Shown in pieces: positions 6,057-13,331 of a stretch of DNA of 39,455 nucleotides. The stretch's first letter is position 1, and every line of letters starts with the position of its first letter. A program made the position numbers and the translations under genes. The notes beneath the pieces were generated by a model. The model made no database searches, was not told the DNA's origin, and worked only from the letters and a program-made list of their open reading frames with translations. Source of the stretch: Tissierella sp. P1 (GTDB taxonomy: Bacteria > Bacillota > Clostridia > Tissierellales > Tissierellaceae); NCBI RefSeq assembly GCF_002266425.1, contig NZ_NPMN01000033.1:1-39455 (forward strand), read 5' to 3'.

Positions 6057-6176
6057 ATGGCAAAACAAGTCACTTTAATAGATAAAGATGATTACAGAAG
6101 GTTGCTCAATAGACTTAAAACCATTTTGAGCGAAATAAACGAGTTAATTCTGATTGTAGAAGAAAGGATTGATTGA
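6057..6176 (+). CDS. Small helical protein (39 aa)
   Basis: MAKQVTLIDKDDYRRLLNRL is followed by a leucine/isoleucine helix (ILSEINELILIVEERI), a likely short coiled coil. AGGAGG lies 7 nt before the ATG. The stop overlaps the TTG start of the next gene (TTGA). No family is recognised. Confidence 0.55.
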   Translation: MAKQVTLIDKDDYRRLLNRLKTILSEINELILIVEERID

Positions 6177-6436
6177 GAGTGTTTGATAGATTAGAACGAA
6201 GTCCTTTAAAGTTAGTGAGAACAATTTATTTTAAAATCATAGACGGAGATAAAATATATTACTTAATAGAAAAATCATACACAAGTAAATATGACGGAAA
6301 AATTAATGTAGATAAAATCACAGAAGAAGAATATAAAAAAGCAATATTAAAAGAAGAAAAAACGGAAGAAATATGTTTAGAAGATACAAGGCCAAATATA
6401 AAAAATGCTATTAGGAGGTTATATATAAATGAATAA
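6173..6436 (+). CDS. Small early protein of unknown function (87 aa)
   Basis: The first in-frame start is TTG overlapping the upstream stop, with GAAAGGA about 5 nt before it; a GTG two codons later is possible. The protein is mixed beta and helical (VRTIYFKIIDGDKIYYLIEK). Its last codons overlap the Gam-like gene by 8 bp and include that gene's ribosome site (TTAGGAGG). Coupling to Gam suggests a place in the recombination module, but no function is visible. Confidence 0.6.
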   Translation: MRVFDRLERSPLKLVRTIYFKIIDGDKIYYLIEKSYTSKYDGKINVDKITEEEYKKAILKEEKTEEICLEDTRPNIKNAIRRLYINE

Positions 6437-7154
6437 ATTACAAGAACTAGAATTGGAAGATATAGAGGAAATTATACAAAATGCAGAGGACACAGAGAAG
6501 TTCACTGATTATAAATATAAAATATTAGATTTAGACGGAGCCGTCAGAGCCTTTAAAAAGTTAAACGCTATAGAAGCAAAGATAAAAGATATAGAAAGAA
6601 TAGCGCAAGAAGAAATAGAGCCTTACGAATCAATGATAGCTAAAATAAATGAATGGAAAGACGAAGAAATAAAGAGTTTCGATAGGTCAATAAACTTCTT
6701 TAACTTCTCACTAGAGCAATATTATAGAGAGCAAAGAGAATTAGATCCTAAATTTAAACTATCTACTCCATATGGGAAGGTAAGTAGCAGGAAGCAACAA
6801 GATAAATGGACTTATGAAGATGAAAAAGTAATCGAAAGCTTAAAAGATATGGGAATAAGTCACTTGATTAGAACTAAGGAAGTAGTAGAAGTTGAAAAGG
6901 CAGAACTTAAAAAATCAGTTGAGATATTAAAAGATGTTGTTTCTTTAGATGGCAGTATCGTGAATAATGTTAAGTTTATCGGAGTTGATGAATTCCAAAA
7001 CAGTAACTTTGTAAATGTAGAGACCGGAGAACTAGAAGGTAGATGGATTGAATATGTTCATCACAAACAAGCGATAGTTTATAAGGGACAAGTTATAGAA
7101 GGGATAACAGTAACGGAACAACCTGATTCTATCTCTATCAAGGTGGTGGAGTAA
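6429..7154 (+). CDS. Host-nuclease inhibitor, Gam-like
   Basis: This 241-aa protein has a long N-terminal coiled coil (about 45-110, with IERIAQEEIEPYESMI). Its central strand pair, PYGKVSSRKQQDKW, is characteristic of the Mu Gam-like family, which binds double-stranded DNA ends and shields them from RecBCD/AddAB. A variable C-terminal extension of about 80 residues follows. TAGGAGG provides a good ribosome site. It lies just before a probable recombination protein and the replication initiator, forming a recombination/replication module as in many Clostridium phages. The assignment rests on the motif and gene order. Confidence 0.75.
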   Translation: MNKLQELELEDIEEIIQNAEDTEKFTDYKYKILDLDGAVRAFKKLNAIEAKIKDIERIAQEEIEPYESMIAKINEWKDEEIKSFDRSINFFNFSLEQYYREQRELDPKFKLSTPYGKVSSRKQQDKWTYEDEKVIESLKDMGISHLIRTKEVVEVEKAELKKSVEILKDVVSLDGSIVNNVKFIGVDEFQNSNFVNVETGELEGRWIEYVHHKQAIVYKGQVIEGITVTEQPDSISIKVVE

Positions 7155-7703
7155 ATGAGTAAGATTGATGAAAGATTTATAGTCGATTTAAAAGGGAAAC
7201 AATTCGTAACTTATGAAGGTCTTTTAGATTTGGCACACCAAAAAGGATTGTTGAGTATGTTTGTTGAGATTATACAGATACCTTCTAAAGAAAATGATAT
7301 GACAGCTATATGCAAGGCTACAGCTAAGACAGAAAATGGAATATTTCAAGACATAGGAGATGCAGGACCTAATTCTACCAATTCAATGATAAAACCTCAC
7401 ATAATAAGAATGGCATCTACCAGGGCAAAAGCTAGAGCATTAAGAGATTTAACTAATGTAGGTATGACAGCTATAGAAGAATTAGGAGAAGATGAAAAAA
7501 CTCAACCAACGGAGCCGATACAACCTAAAGGTAATCTATCGGACAAGCAGATTAAGAGACTTTATGCTATAGCTAAATCAGTTGATATGGATGCAGAGAC
7601 AGTAAAAGATCACATACGTAGAAGATTTAATAAAGATGTAAAAGAGTTGACAAAAGAAGAATATGATACTATTTGCGATGGATATGAAAATTTGAAGGAA
7701 TAG
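7155..7703 (+). CDS. Phage recombination-module protein, possibly Rad52-like annealing protein
   Basis: The first 115 residues form the conserved domain, with FVTYEGLLDLAHQKGL, an acidic glycine turn (DIGDAGP) and IRMASTRAKARALRDLTNVG. The last block resembles the arginine/alanine-rich helix of Rad52/DdrA-type annealing proteins. A linker leads to a C-terminal helical tail (LSDKQIKRLYAIAK) often attached to phage recombination proteins. I infer single-strand annealing from this motif and from the Gam-like neighbour, not from a secure family match. Start and stop abut the neighbours exactly. Confidence 0.5.
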   Translation: MSKIDERFIVDLKGKQFVTYEGLLDLAHQKGLLSMFVEIIQIPSKENDMTAICKATAKTENGIFQDIGDAGPNSTNSMIKPHIIRMASTRAKARALRDLTNVGMTAIEELGEDEKTQPTEPIQPKGNLSDKQIKRLYAIAKSVDMDAETVKDHIRRRFNKDVKELTKEEYDTICDGYENLKE

Positions 7704-7743
7704 GGGCGATTCAGCCCCTGGTATTTAAAGAAGGTGATAAAAA

Positions 7744-8727
7744 TTGTCGGGTTGGATAAGTATTCATAGAAAAATACAAGAAAACTGGATATGGGAAGAT
7801 AAACCTTTCTCAAAAGGCCAAGCATGGATTGACATATTACTGATGGTGAATCATGAAGACAAAAAAATACCTTTTAGTAATGAGTTAGTCGAAGTCAAAA
7901 GAGGAAGCAGAATTACATCTATAAGACAACTATGTGAGAGGTGGGGTTGGTCTAATACAAAAGTTAGAGGTTTTTTAGAACTGTTAGAAAATGAAAATAT
8001 GTTGATTGCAAAAAGCGACAGTAAAAAAACCACCTTAACAGTAGTAAATTACAATGATTATCAGATATTGAAAGACAGCGAAAACGACAGTGAAACGACA
8101 GGCACTTTTTCAGAAATCGAAAAAAAGTCTAAAAAAAACGACAGAGAAACGACAGTTGGAAGCATTGACAATAGCAATCTAGGTGGGTTTGAAGAAATAA
8201 AGAAACGACAGAGAAACATCACAGAAAAATCGCAGAAACACACAAACAATAATGATAATAATGACAATAATGATAATAAAGATATATATACTGACCTCTA
8301 TGAATTTTGGAACTCAAAAGAAATAATCAAACATAAAAAGCTAACAGATAAAATGAAAACTAAAATAAAATCTACTCTAAAAGATTATGATGTAGAAACT
8401 TTAAAAGAAATAATATCTACTTATGCAGAGATAGTAAATGACGAAAAATATTATTTCACTTATAAATGGTCTTTAGAAGATTTCCTACAAAGAGGATTAA
8501 AACAATTTGAAAATTCAGATGTAGCAAAGCAAAACTTCTTAAAGAAAGAATTTAATAAAACACCTAATCAAAGTGTAACTACTACTAAAAGTAAAAATAG
8601 ATTCCATAACTTTCAACAAAGGTCAGATAATTACACAGAGGAAGAACTAGATAAAAAAGTAGACGATATAGCAGACAGAAAAAAAAGAGAGTTCTTAGAA
8701 AGGATGAAAGGGGCAAATGAAAGTTAA
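7744..8727 (+). CDS. Phage replication initiator / replisome organiser
   Basis: The TTG start has GAAGGTGAT about 6 nt upstream. Residues 1-100 form a winged-helix domain typical of phage replisome organisers (SGWISIHRKIQENWIW, SIRQLCERWGWSNTKVRGFL). A low-complexity linker rich in Asn and Asp follows (about 165-180). The C-terminal half contains TYAEIVNDEKYYF and KWSLEDFLQRGLKQF, usual for these proteins. The product binds the phage origin and loads the host helicase. The linker-coding DNA carries repeated ACGACAG sites and an AT-rich tract, so the origin probably lies inside the gene. Confidence 0.85.
   Translation: MSGWISIHRKIQENWIWEDKPFSKGQAWIDILLMVNHEDKKIPFSNELVEVKRGSRITSIRQLCERWGWSNTKVRGFLELLENENMLIAKSDSKKTTLTVVNYNDYQILKDSENDSETTGTFSEIEKKSKKNDRETTVGSIDNSNLGGFEEIKKRQRNITEKSQKHTNNNDNNDNNDNKDIYTDLYEFWNSKEIIKHKKLTDKMKTKIKSTLKDYDVETLKEIISTYAEIVNDEKYYFTYKWSLEDFLQRGLKQFENSDVAKQNFLKKEFNKTPNQSVTTTKSKNRFHNFQQRSDNYTEEELDKKVDDIADRKKREFLERMKGANES
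8015..8290. other. Candidate replication origin: iterons plus AT-rich tract
   Basis: ACGACAG, usually within GAAACGACAG, occurs at 8084, 8095, 8138, 8149 and 8205; a variant GCGACAG is at 8015. Two pairs are spaced 11 bp, one helical turn. Downstream, 8246-8290 is a tract of tandem AATGATAAT-like units ending in ATATATA, a plausible unwinding element. Iterons inside the initiator gene are known from lambda O and from DnaD-type phage initiators. Confidence 0.6.
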
Positions 8728-9172
8728 AACTTGTACTAAATGTGGAGAAGAATACCCTGCAACAACAATGTACTTCCATAAAGCTAAAACTTGTAAAGAC
8801 GGATTAAATTCTAAGTGCAAATACTGCATAAATGAAAATTATAAAAAGAAATATAAAACAGGAAAATACAAAAGCAATAAAAATTATAAAAGCAAAATGG
8901 AAGAGAAAATGAAAAGAGAGCAGGAAGCTTTTGAAAGAGTGATGAATGAAAAGGTAGAAGGTCTAGACATAAGTAAAGTAAAACTAGTAAAGGATAAGCA
9001 GTACAAAATATACCTAAGAAGAAATTATAAAAAGGTTTATGACCTTTGCTTTGAAGGAACTATGATTCGAGATTATAAAACTCATATACTGTTTAAACAC
9101 AAACTAGGATACAGTGAAAGTTTCTTAAAAGCTGATTTCTTGACAGGTGAATATAAGGTTAAGGAGATTTAA
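8717..9172 (+). CDS. Zinc-finger phage protein, HNH-like N-terminus (151 aa)
   Basis: The N-terminus has two CxxC pairs (KTCTKCGEEYP and SKCKYC) spaced as in small zinc-ribbon or HNH-type phage proteins, followed by a very basic lysine-rich segment. The C-terminal half has no recognised motif and I see no catalytic histidine pair, so nuclease activity is doubtful. It overlaps the initiator gene by 11 bp and has AAAGGGG as ribosome site. DNA or RNA binding is likely from composition; the role is unknown. Confidence 0.7.
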   Translation: MKVKTCTKCGEEYPATTMYFHKAKTCKDGLNSKCKYCINENYKKKYKTGKYKSNKNYKSKMEEKMKREQEAFERVMNEKVEGLDISKVKLVKDKQYKIYLRRNYKKVYDLCFEGTMIRDYKTHILFKHKLGYSESFLKADFLTGEYKVKEI

Positions 9173-9174
9173 TT

Positions 9175-10044
9175 ATGAAACTAACACATTTTAGCCTATT
9201 TACTGGTATAGGAGGAATAGATTTAGCAGCAGAATGGGCAGGATTTGAAACAGTTGGACAATGCGAATATGCTGACTTTCCGACTAAAGTGTTGGAAAAA
9301 CATTGGCCCAATATACCAAGATGGAGGGATGTAAGAGATGTCACAGCTAAGTCTGTCAGAGAAAGAGGAATTAAAAATATCAGCTTACTTAGCGGAGGAT
9401 TTCCTTGTCAACCTCATAGCGTTGCAGGAAAACGTGAAGGTTCTAATGATGAACGTGATCTATGGGGGGAATATGCAAGAATCATTAGCGAAATTACACC
9501 AAAATGGGTTTTGGGCGAAAATGTACCAGGGTTACTTACAACCGAAGATGGACGGTTCTTTGGAGGAATTCTCAATGACTTGGCCGAGATGGGGTACAAT
9601 GCAGGATGGTGTAGTTATGGGGCTGAATGGGTTGATGCCCCTCACAAAAGAGAAAGGATATTCATTGTTGCCCACTCCAACAGCTTCAGATCACAAGGGG
9701 GGCAGAACTCCAGAAGCTTCTATGAAAGCAGGGAGGAACGAGAGGAACAATTTGAGAGATTTTATAAGGCACTACTATTCAACTCCTACAGCAAGTCAGA
9801 GTTACAAAAAGATAAGGAAATTAAGTCCATCGGAGAAAAAAGGAACAAGGGGCAAAGCAATACCGGGCAGTATAGGAGAGAAGCCCCCCGAACTTATTGG
9901 CAGGTATCCGAACCCCCAATTCTTGGAGTGGATGATGGGATTTCCAATAGGGTGGACAGAAGTATAGCCTTGGGCAATGCAGTAGTACCACAACAAGTAT
10001 ATCCTATCTTAAAAATGATAGCAGATATAGAAAGGGGAATTTAA
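9175..10044 (+). CDS. DNA (cytosine-5)-methyltransferase
   Basis: It transfers a methyl group from AdoMet to cytosine C5 in a specific DNA sequence. Visible motifs in order: I (LFTGIGG, 8-14), IV (GGFPCQP, catalytic Cys78), VI (ENV, 115-117), VIII (KRERIFI, 158-164), X (ALGNAVVPQQV, 265-275). Motif IX-like EPPILGVDDGISNRVDR lies just before X. The target-recognition part (about 170-240) is short. No restriction enzyme gene is nearby, so it probably protects phage DNA from host restriction. Much of the gene also encodes a second protein in another frame (9338-9967). Confidence 0.93.
   Translation: MKLTHFSLFTGIGGIDLAAEWAGFETVGQCEYADFPTKVLEKHWPNIPRWRDVRDVTAKSVRERGIKNISLLSGGFPCQPHSVAGKREGSNDERDLWGEYARIISEITPKWVLGENVPGLLTTEDGRFFGGILNDLAEMGYNAGWCSYGAEWVDAPHKRERIFIVAHSNSFRSQGGQNSRSFYESREEREEQFERFYKALLFNSYSKSELQKDKEIKSIGEKRNKGQSNTGQYRREAPRTYWQVSEPPILGVDDGISNRVDRSIALGNAVVPQQVYPILKMIADIERGI
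9338..9967 (+). CDS. Overlapping-frame ORF with methyltransferase-associated motifs (209 aa)
   Basis: This frame lies wholly inside the cytosine methyltransferase gene. GGAGGG is 9 nt before its ATG. The translation contains SMTWPRWGTMQDG, SLLPTPTASDHKGG and NPQFLEWMMGFPIGWTEV. From memory, these motifs recur in order in phage proteins found with or annotated as DNA methyltransferases. The same bases read in the main frame give methyltransferase motifs, such as EPPILGVDDGI. I therefore list it as possible dual coding. It could also be a frame preserved by constraint on the main gene. Translation is unproven. Confidence 0.5.
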   Translation: MSQLSLSEKEELKISAYLAEDFLVNLIALQENVKVLMMNVIYGGNMQESLAKLHQNGFWAKMYQGYLQPKMDGSLEEFSMTWPRWGTMQDGVVMGLNGLMPLTKEKGYSLLPTPTASDHKGGRTPEASMKAGRNERNNLRDFIRHYYSTPTASQSYKKIRKLSPSEKKGTRGKAIPGSIGEKPPELIGRYPNPQFLEWMMGFPIGWTEV

Positions 10045-10045
10045 T

Positions 10046-10216
10046 ATGATAGATAAATATAAAGTAGCAGCAGATATAAAGAAAGATAATCCTAAAATAT
10101 CACATAAAGAAGCGTTGGAGTTTTCTAAAGAAGCAGCAAGAATATACTTTGAGGATAATTGTACACCAAATGAAGCTATGAGAAAAGCTAAGGAAGTGTT
10201 AGGGGTAGGTGATTAA
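10046..10216 (+). CDS. Small protein between the two methyltransferases (56 aa)
   Basis: This helical charged protein starts MIDKYKVAADIKKDNPKISH, with a central KEALEFSKEAARIYF. It has no cysteines or membrane segment and no recognised family. AAAGGGG is 6-7 nt upstream of the ATG. The stop directly abuts the GTG of the next methyltransferase. Confidence 0.6.
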   Translation: MIDKYKVAADIKKDNPKISHKEALEFSKEAARIYFEDNCTPNEAMRKAKEVLGVGD

Positions 10217-11242
10217 GTGGAATTAAAACTAAACACAATCTACAACATGGATTGTCGTGAAGGATTAAAAAAACTAAAAGATAAGAGCATAGACACTTGT
10301 GTAACTTCTCCGCCATATTGGGGATTGCGTGATTATGGAGTAGATGGGCAACTAGGATTAGAAGAAACCCCAGAAGAATATGTTTCAAGCATAGTAGAAA
10401 TCTTTAGAGAAGTTAAGCGCGTATTAAAAAACGAAGGAACATTATGGTTAAATTTAGGCGATAGCTATGCAGGTAGTGGAAAAGGACAATGGGAAGAAGG
10501 AAAAGGGCAGAAAGAAACATATATAGCTACAAAAGATAGTTTACAATGCAAAATCCCCAAAACTCCTAATGGTCTCAAACCTAAAGACCTTGTAGGCATT
10601 CCCTGGATGGTAGCCTTTGCATTAAGGGCGGATGGATGGTATCTAAGATCGGATATTATTTGGAATAAGCCCAATCCCATGCCTGAAAGTGTGCAAGATA
10701 GGCCAACAAAAGCCCATGAATATATTTTCTTATTATCTAAAAGTAAAAACTATTACTATGATAAAGATGCAATAATGGAACCTTTAGCACAATCATCTAT
10801 ACAGAGGTTACAGCAAGATATAGATTCGCAAAATGGATCAAGTAGAGCAAATGGCGGTAGCAAATTAAACGGAAACATGAAAGCGGTATTTACTGTTAGG
10901 GGAAGTAAAGGAATAATTGGCAATCCTAATTCTGGAAGAAGAGAAGAAGATAAGACTATTGAGGTTCCGATCGGCAGGAATAAGAGAACTGTTTGGACTA
11001 TACCTACAGCAAAATTTTCCGAAGCGCATTTCGCAACTTTTCCACCAGAATTAATTGAGCCTTGCGTATTGGCTGGCTCCCCTAGTGGAGGTATTGTTTT
11101 GGATCCATTCATGGGATCAGGAACTACAGCAATGGTTGCAGTTCGGAATCAAAGGAACTATATAGGGTTTGAGTTAAACTCGGATTATATACAAATAGCA
11201 AAAAAACATAGACTTAATAAAGTTCAATTACAAATGATTTAA
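10217..11242 (+). CDS. Beta-class DNA methyltransferase (N6-adenine or N4-cytosine)
   Basis: Motif IV comes first (TSPPYWGLRDYG, catalytic SPPY at 31-34) and the AdoMet-binding motif I last (DPFMGSGTT, 296-304). This IV-target domain-I order defines the beta class. SPPY occurs in both N4-cytosine and N6-adenine enzymes, so the base cannot be decided. The start is GTG directly after the upstream stop, with AGGGGTAGGTGAT as ribosome site. No cognate nuclease is nearby, so it is probably a solitary phage enzyme countering host restriction. Confidence 0.9.
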   Translation: MELKLNTIYNMDCREGLKKLKDKSIDTCVTSPPYWGLRDYGVDGQLGLEETPEEYVSSIVEIFREVKRVLKNEGTLWLNLGDSYAGSGKGQWEEGKGQKETYIATKDSLQCKIPKTPNGLKPKDLVGIPWMVAFALRADGWYLRSDIIWNKPNPMPESVQDRPTKAHEYIFLLSKSKNYYYDKDAIMEPLAQSSIQRLQQDIDSQNGSSRANGGSKLNGNMKAVFTVRGSKGIIGNPNSGRREEDKTIEVPIGRNKRTVWTIPTAKFSEAHFATFPPELIEPCVLAGSPSGGIVLDPFMGSGTTAMVAVRNQRNYIGFELNSDYIQIAKKHRLNKVQLQMI

Positions 11243-11256
11243 AGAAAGGTGATCAA

Positions 11257-11385
11257 ATGTTAAAAGCATGGAGAAGTTGGAGGAATAATACAACTTTAAA
11301 TGACGGAATGTTCTTGAAGTTTTATATATGGGATAGAATAATCATTCGACCAAGAAGGAGATTAAGAAGATGGCTAAGAAGATAA
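11257..11385 (+). CDS. Small basic tryptophan/arginine-rich protein (42 aa)
   Basis: MLKAWRSWRNNTTLND is followed by an aromatic segment and a strongly basic end (RPRRRLRRWLRR). GAAAGGTGA precedes the ATG. Its end overlaps the next gene by 16 bp, and that gene's ribosome site lies within it. The basic tail could bind nucleic acid or a membrane. No family is recognised. Confidence 0.5.
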   Translation: MLKAWRSWRNNTTLNDGMFLKFYIWDRIIIRPRRRLRRWLRR

Positions 11386-11705
11386 ATAGCAAAAGAAAAG
11401 GAGCGGAAGGTGAAAGAGAATGGGCAAAGTTTTGCAGAGAACAAGGATTTGAAGATGCTAGGAGAGGTCAACAGTATTCAGGAATAGAAGGCGAAGATGT
11501 AATCGGACTTCCTGGAATACATCAAGAAGTTAAAAGAGTAGAAAGATTAAACGTATCTGATGCGATAAGACAAGCTATAAGAGATAAGGAAGAAGAAGAT
11601 ATACCTATAGTTGCACATAGAAAGAATTACGAGGAATGGTTTGTTACTATGAGGGCTGACGATTGGTTTAAATTATACAAAGCATGGAGGGATAAATATG
11701 ACTAA
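11370..11705 (+). CDS. Holliday-junction-resolvase-like nuclease (PDDEXK type)
   Basis: This 111-aa protein begins NSKRKGAEGEREWAKFC, the acidic helix typical of archaeal Hjc and phage resolvase-like nucleases. The active-site strand follows: EDVIGLPGIHQEVKRVER, giving the acidic residue, turn and ExK triad of the PDDEXK fold. The size fits. Such enzymes process branched recombination or replication intermediates before packaging, as RusA does in lambdoid phages. AAGGAG is upstream within the previous gene. Specific substrate is inferred. Confidence 0.72.
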   Translation: MAKKINSKRKGAEGEREWAKFCREQGFEDARRGQQYSGIEGEDVIGLPGIHQEVKRVERLNVSDAIRQAIRDKEEEDIPIVAHRKNYEEWFVTMRADDWFKLYKAWRDKYD

Positions 11706-11934
11706 TGAACAAATAGAATCAGCTATAGAGTATGCGTTACAAATAGCAACAACAGGGAACGAGGAAGAAATAGAAACTATTATTGAAGCGTTGGAAAAAC
11801 AGATACCTAAGAAAGGCATGCCATACAATAGCGGAAAAAATCATAACTTTATAGAGTGTAGTACATGTAGCGCGCATTTAGATTTATATTATAAACATTG
11901 TACTAAATGCGGTCAAAAGCTAGATTGGAGTTGA
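11698..11934 (+). CDS. Zinc-ribbon protein (78 aa)
   Basis: A helical acidic N-terminus (NEEEIETIIEALEKQ) leads to a C-terminal zinc ribbon with ECSTCSAHLDLYYKHCTKCG. Two CxxC pairs about 12 residues apart are typical of a rubredoxin-like knuckle. It overlaps the resolvase-like gene by 8 bp. Function is unknown. Similar small ribbon proteins are common in clostridial phage replication regions. Confidence 0.7.
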   Translation: MTNEQIESAIEYALQIATTGNEEEIETIIEALEKQIPKKGMPYNSGKNHNFIECSTCSAHLDLYYKHCTKCGQKLDWS

Positions 11935-11938
11935 TGAA

Positions 11939-12151
11939 GTGAACTGCTATAGAACTAATTGCAAATGTGATGATATAAAGAAAATGTATTGTCTATTTAA
12001 ATTAAACAAGAAGCAGCAAAGACTAATGAAAAAGATAAGTAAAAATAATTATTGTGACGAATGTGGAAATATAACTATTAAAGCTAAGTATAGAGGAAGA
12101 ACGATAAACCTCTGCACTGAGTGCGGAGTGAGAAGGGAGAGAATAGCGTGA
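11939..12151 (+). CDS. Cysteine-rich zinc-binding protein (70 aa)
   Basis: The GTG start encodes MNCYRTNCKCDDIKKMYC, and the C-terminal half has YCDECG and LCTECG, so two metal sites are likely. It overlaps the next gene by 4 bp (GTGA). The ribosome site is weak (TTGGAG then 8-10 nt). No family is recognised; nucleic-acid binding is a reasonable guess only. Confidence 0.6.
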   Translation: MNCYRTNCKCDDIKKMYCLFKLNKKQQRLMKKISKNNYCDECGNITIKAKYRGRTINLCTECGVRRERIA

Positions 12152-12528
12152 GCTTTTGGAATAGCGTAAAAAGAAAAGCTAGAAAAGAGCATACTTGCAA
12201 ATATTGCGGAAAGAAGATTAAAAAAGGTGAAGAATACAGCAGAGAAACAGGAATATACGAAGGAGATTTTAATGATTATTGTTTATGTTTAAGATGTAGA
12301 TTCCTAGTAGATGAATTTGAACATGACGATTATTTACATGAGTTCGCAGATACTTTAATCGACAACGATTTAATGTTATGCCCTGCTTGTGGAACGTCAA
12401 ATTTAAGTGAATGGGAATTTACAGATGATATGCAAAGTTGTGAATGTGAATGCGATAATTGCGGCGAAAAATGGGTTGCAGATTTAAGCATTGAAGGAAT
12501 AAAGCGAATAATTACAAGCACTAGATAG
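12148..12528 (+). CDS. Double zinc-ribbon protein (126 aa)
   Basis: An N-terminal ribbon (HTCKYCGKKI with CLCLRC) is followed by an acidic helix and a C-terminal ribbon (LCPACGTSNL with CECDNCG). I place the start at the GTG overlapping the previous stop, because AAGGGAG is 8 nt upstream; a GTG at 12121 is possible but lacks a site. The C-terminal ribbon resembles those of transcription or DNA-binding proteins. Specific role unknown. Confidence 0.65.
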   Translation: MSFWNSVKRKARKEHTCKYCGKKIKKGEEYSRETGIYEGDFNDYCLCLRCRFLVDEFEHDDYLHEFADTLIDNDLMLCPACGTSNLSEWEFTDDMQSCECECDNCGEKWVADLSIEGIKRIITSTR

Positions 12529-12541
12529 GGAGGAATAAATA

Positions 12542-13066
12542 ATGAACTTAGAAAAATTATATAAAATGCAAAGTGAATTAGATAACTATATTATAAAGAA
12601 TAGAAACATAACAATAAGTGAAGCTGAATTACTAGACAAGACAATATTAGCTTTATTAGTAGAGGTAGGGGAGTTAGCTAATGCGACTAGATGCTTCAAA
12701 CATTGGAGCACAAAAGGACCTGAAAGCAAAGAAAGATTATTAGAAGAATTAGCGGATATATGGCACTTCTATTTATCTATAGGGAATCAGACAGGTAAAA
12801 GATTTGAAACTATAACTATAATATCAATGGAAAAAGTTGTTGAAGTAATTCAAAAAAATGAGAGTTGTTTTAACCTCAACAGAAATGAATTAATTGTTAA
12901 AACGTTACTAGAAATATATGGAAATATAACAGAAAATAAATACGAATCAACAGGGAAAGCCATTAGGGTAATAGGGTGGTTACTAGACTTTACAGATGAA
13001 GAAGTAGAACAAGCCTACGTGAAGAAACATGAAGAAAATTATAGAAGGCAAGCGGAGGGATATTAA
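12542..13066 (+). CDS. Dimeric dUTPase (all-alpha NTP pyrophosphatase)
   Basis: It hydrolyses dUTP to dUMP and pyrophosphate, keeping uracil out of phage DNA. The metal-binding motif is visible: EVGELANATRCFKHW (E41, E44) and LLEELADIWHF (E68-E69, D72), the ExxE...ExxD pattern of the dUTPase-2/MazG-like all-alpha superfamily. The 174-aa length fits. The start has GGGAGGA upstream. It belongs to the nucleotide and DNA metabolism block next to the resolvase-like nuclease. Confidence 0.85.
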   Translation: MNLEKLYKMQSELDNYIIKNRNITISEAELLDKTILALLVEVGELANATRCFKHWSTKGPESKERLLEELADIWHFYLSIGNQTGKRFETITIISMEKVVEVIQKNESCFNLNRNELIVKTLLEIYGNITENKYESTGKAIRVIGWLLDFTDEEVEQAYVKKHEENYRRQAEGY

Positions 13067-13329
13067 TGTGTAATTGCATAGAAAAAACAGAACAAAGATA
13101 CAAAGAACATTTAAAAGAAAACAACAAGACATTTAAAGAAATAGAAGATTTCGAGGTTGGATTTACAAATAAGGCTTTTCTTATGAGTAGTTGCAAAACT
13201 GAAATAGTATTACCGATAGAAGTTTCATGGGAACATAGAGCGAAATCAGGAAGAGTTTCAACTAAAAGAAAAGTATCAAGTTTTACAATGAGCTATTGCC
13301 CATTTTGTGGGGAAAAGAAAGGGGATTAA
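13066..13329 (+). CDS. Small zinc-binding protein (87 aa)
   Basis: MCNCIEK at the start and CPFCGEKKGD at the end provide two CxC/CxxC pairs that probably join in one metal site around a beta-rich middle (TEIVLPIEVSWEH). It starts in a one-base overlap with the dUTPase stop, with GCGGAGGG upstream. The layout recalls small phage proteins of unknown role; no function can be assigned. Confidence 0.65.
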   Translation: MCNCIEKTEQRYKEHLKENNKTFKEIEDFEVGFTNKAFLMSSCKTEIVLPIEVSWEHRAKSGRVSTKRKVSSFTMSYCPFCGEKKGD

Positions 13330-13331
13330 AT

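Noticed and set aside
10756..11112. Leftward 118-codon ORF inside the beta-class methyltransferase
   Set aside because: Complement of a well-defined gene; no ribosome site and no recognisable motif.
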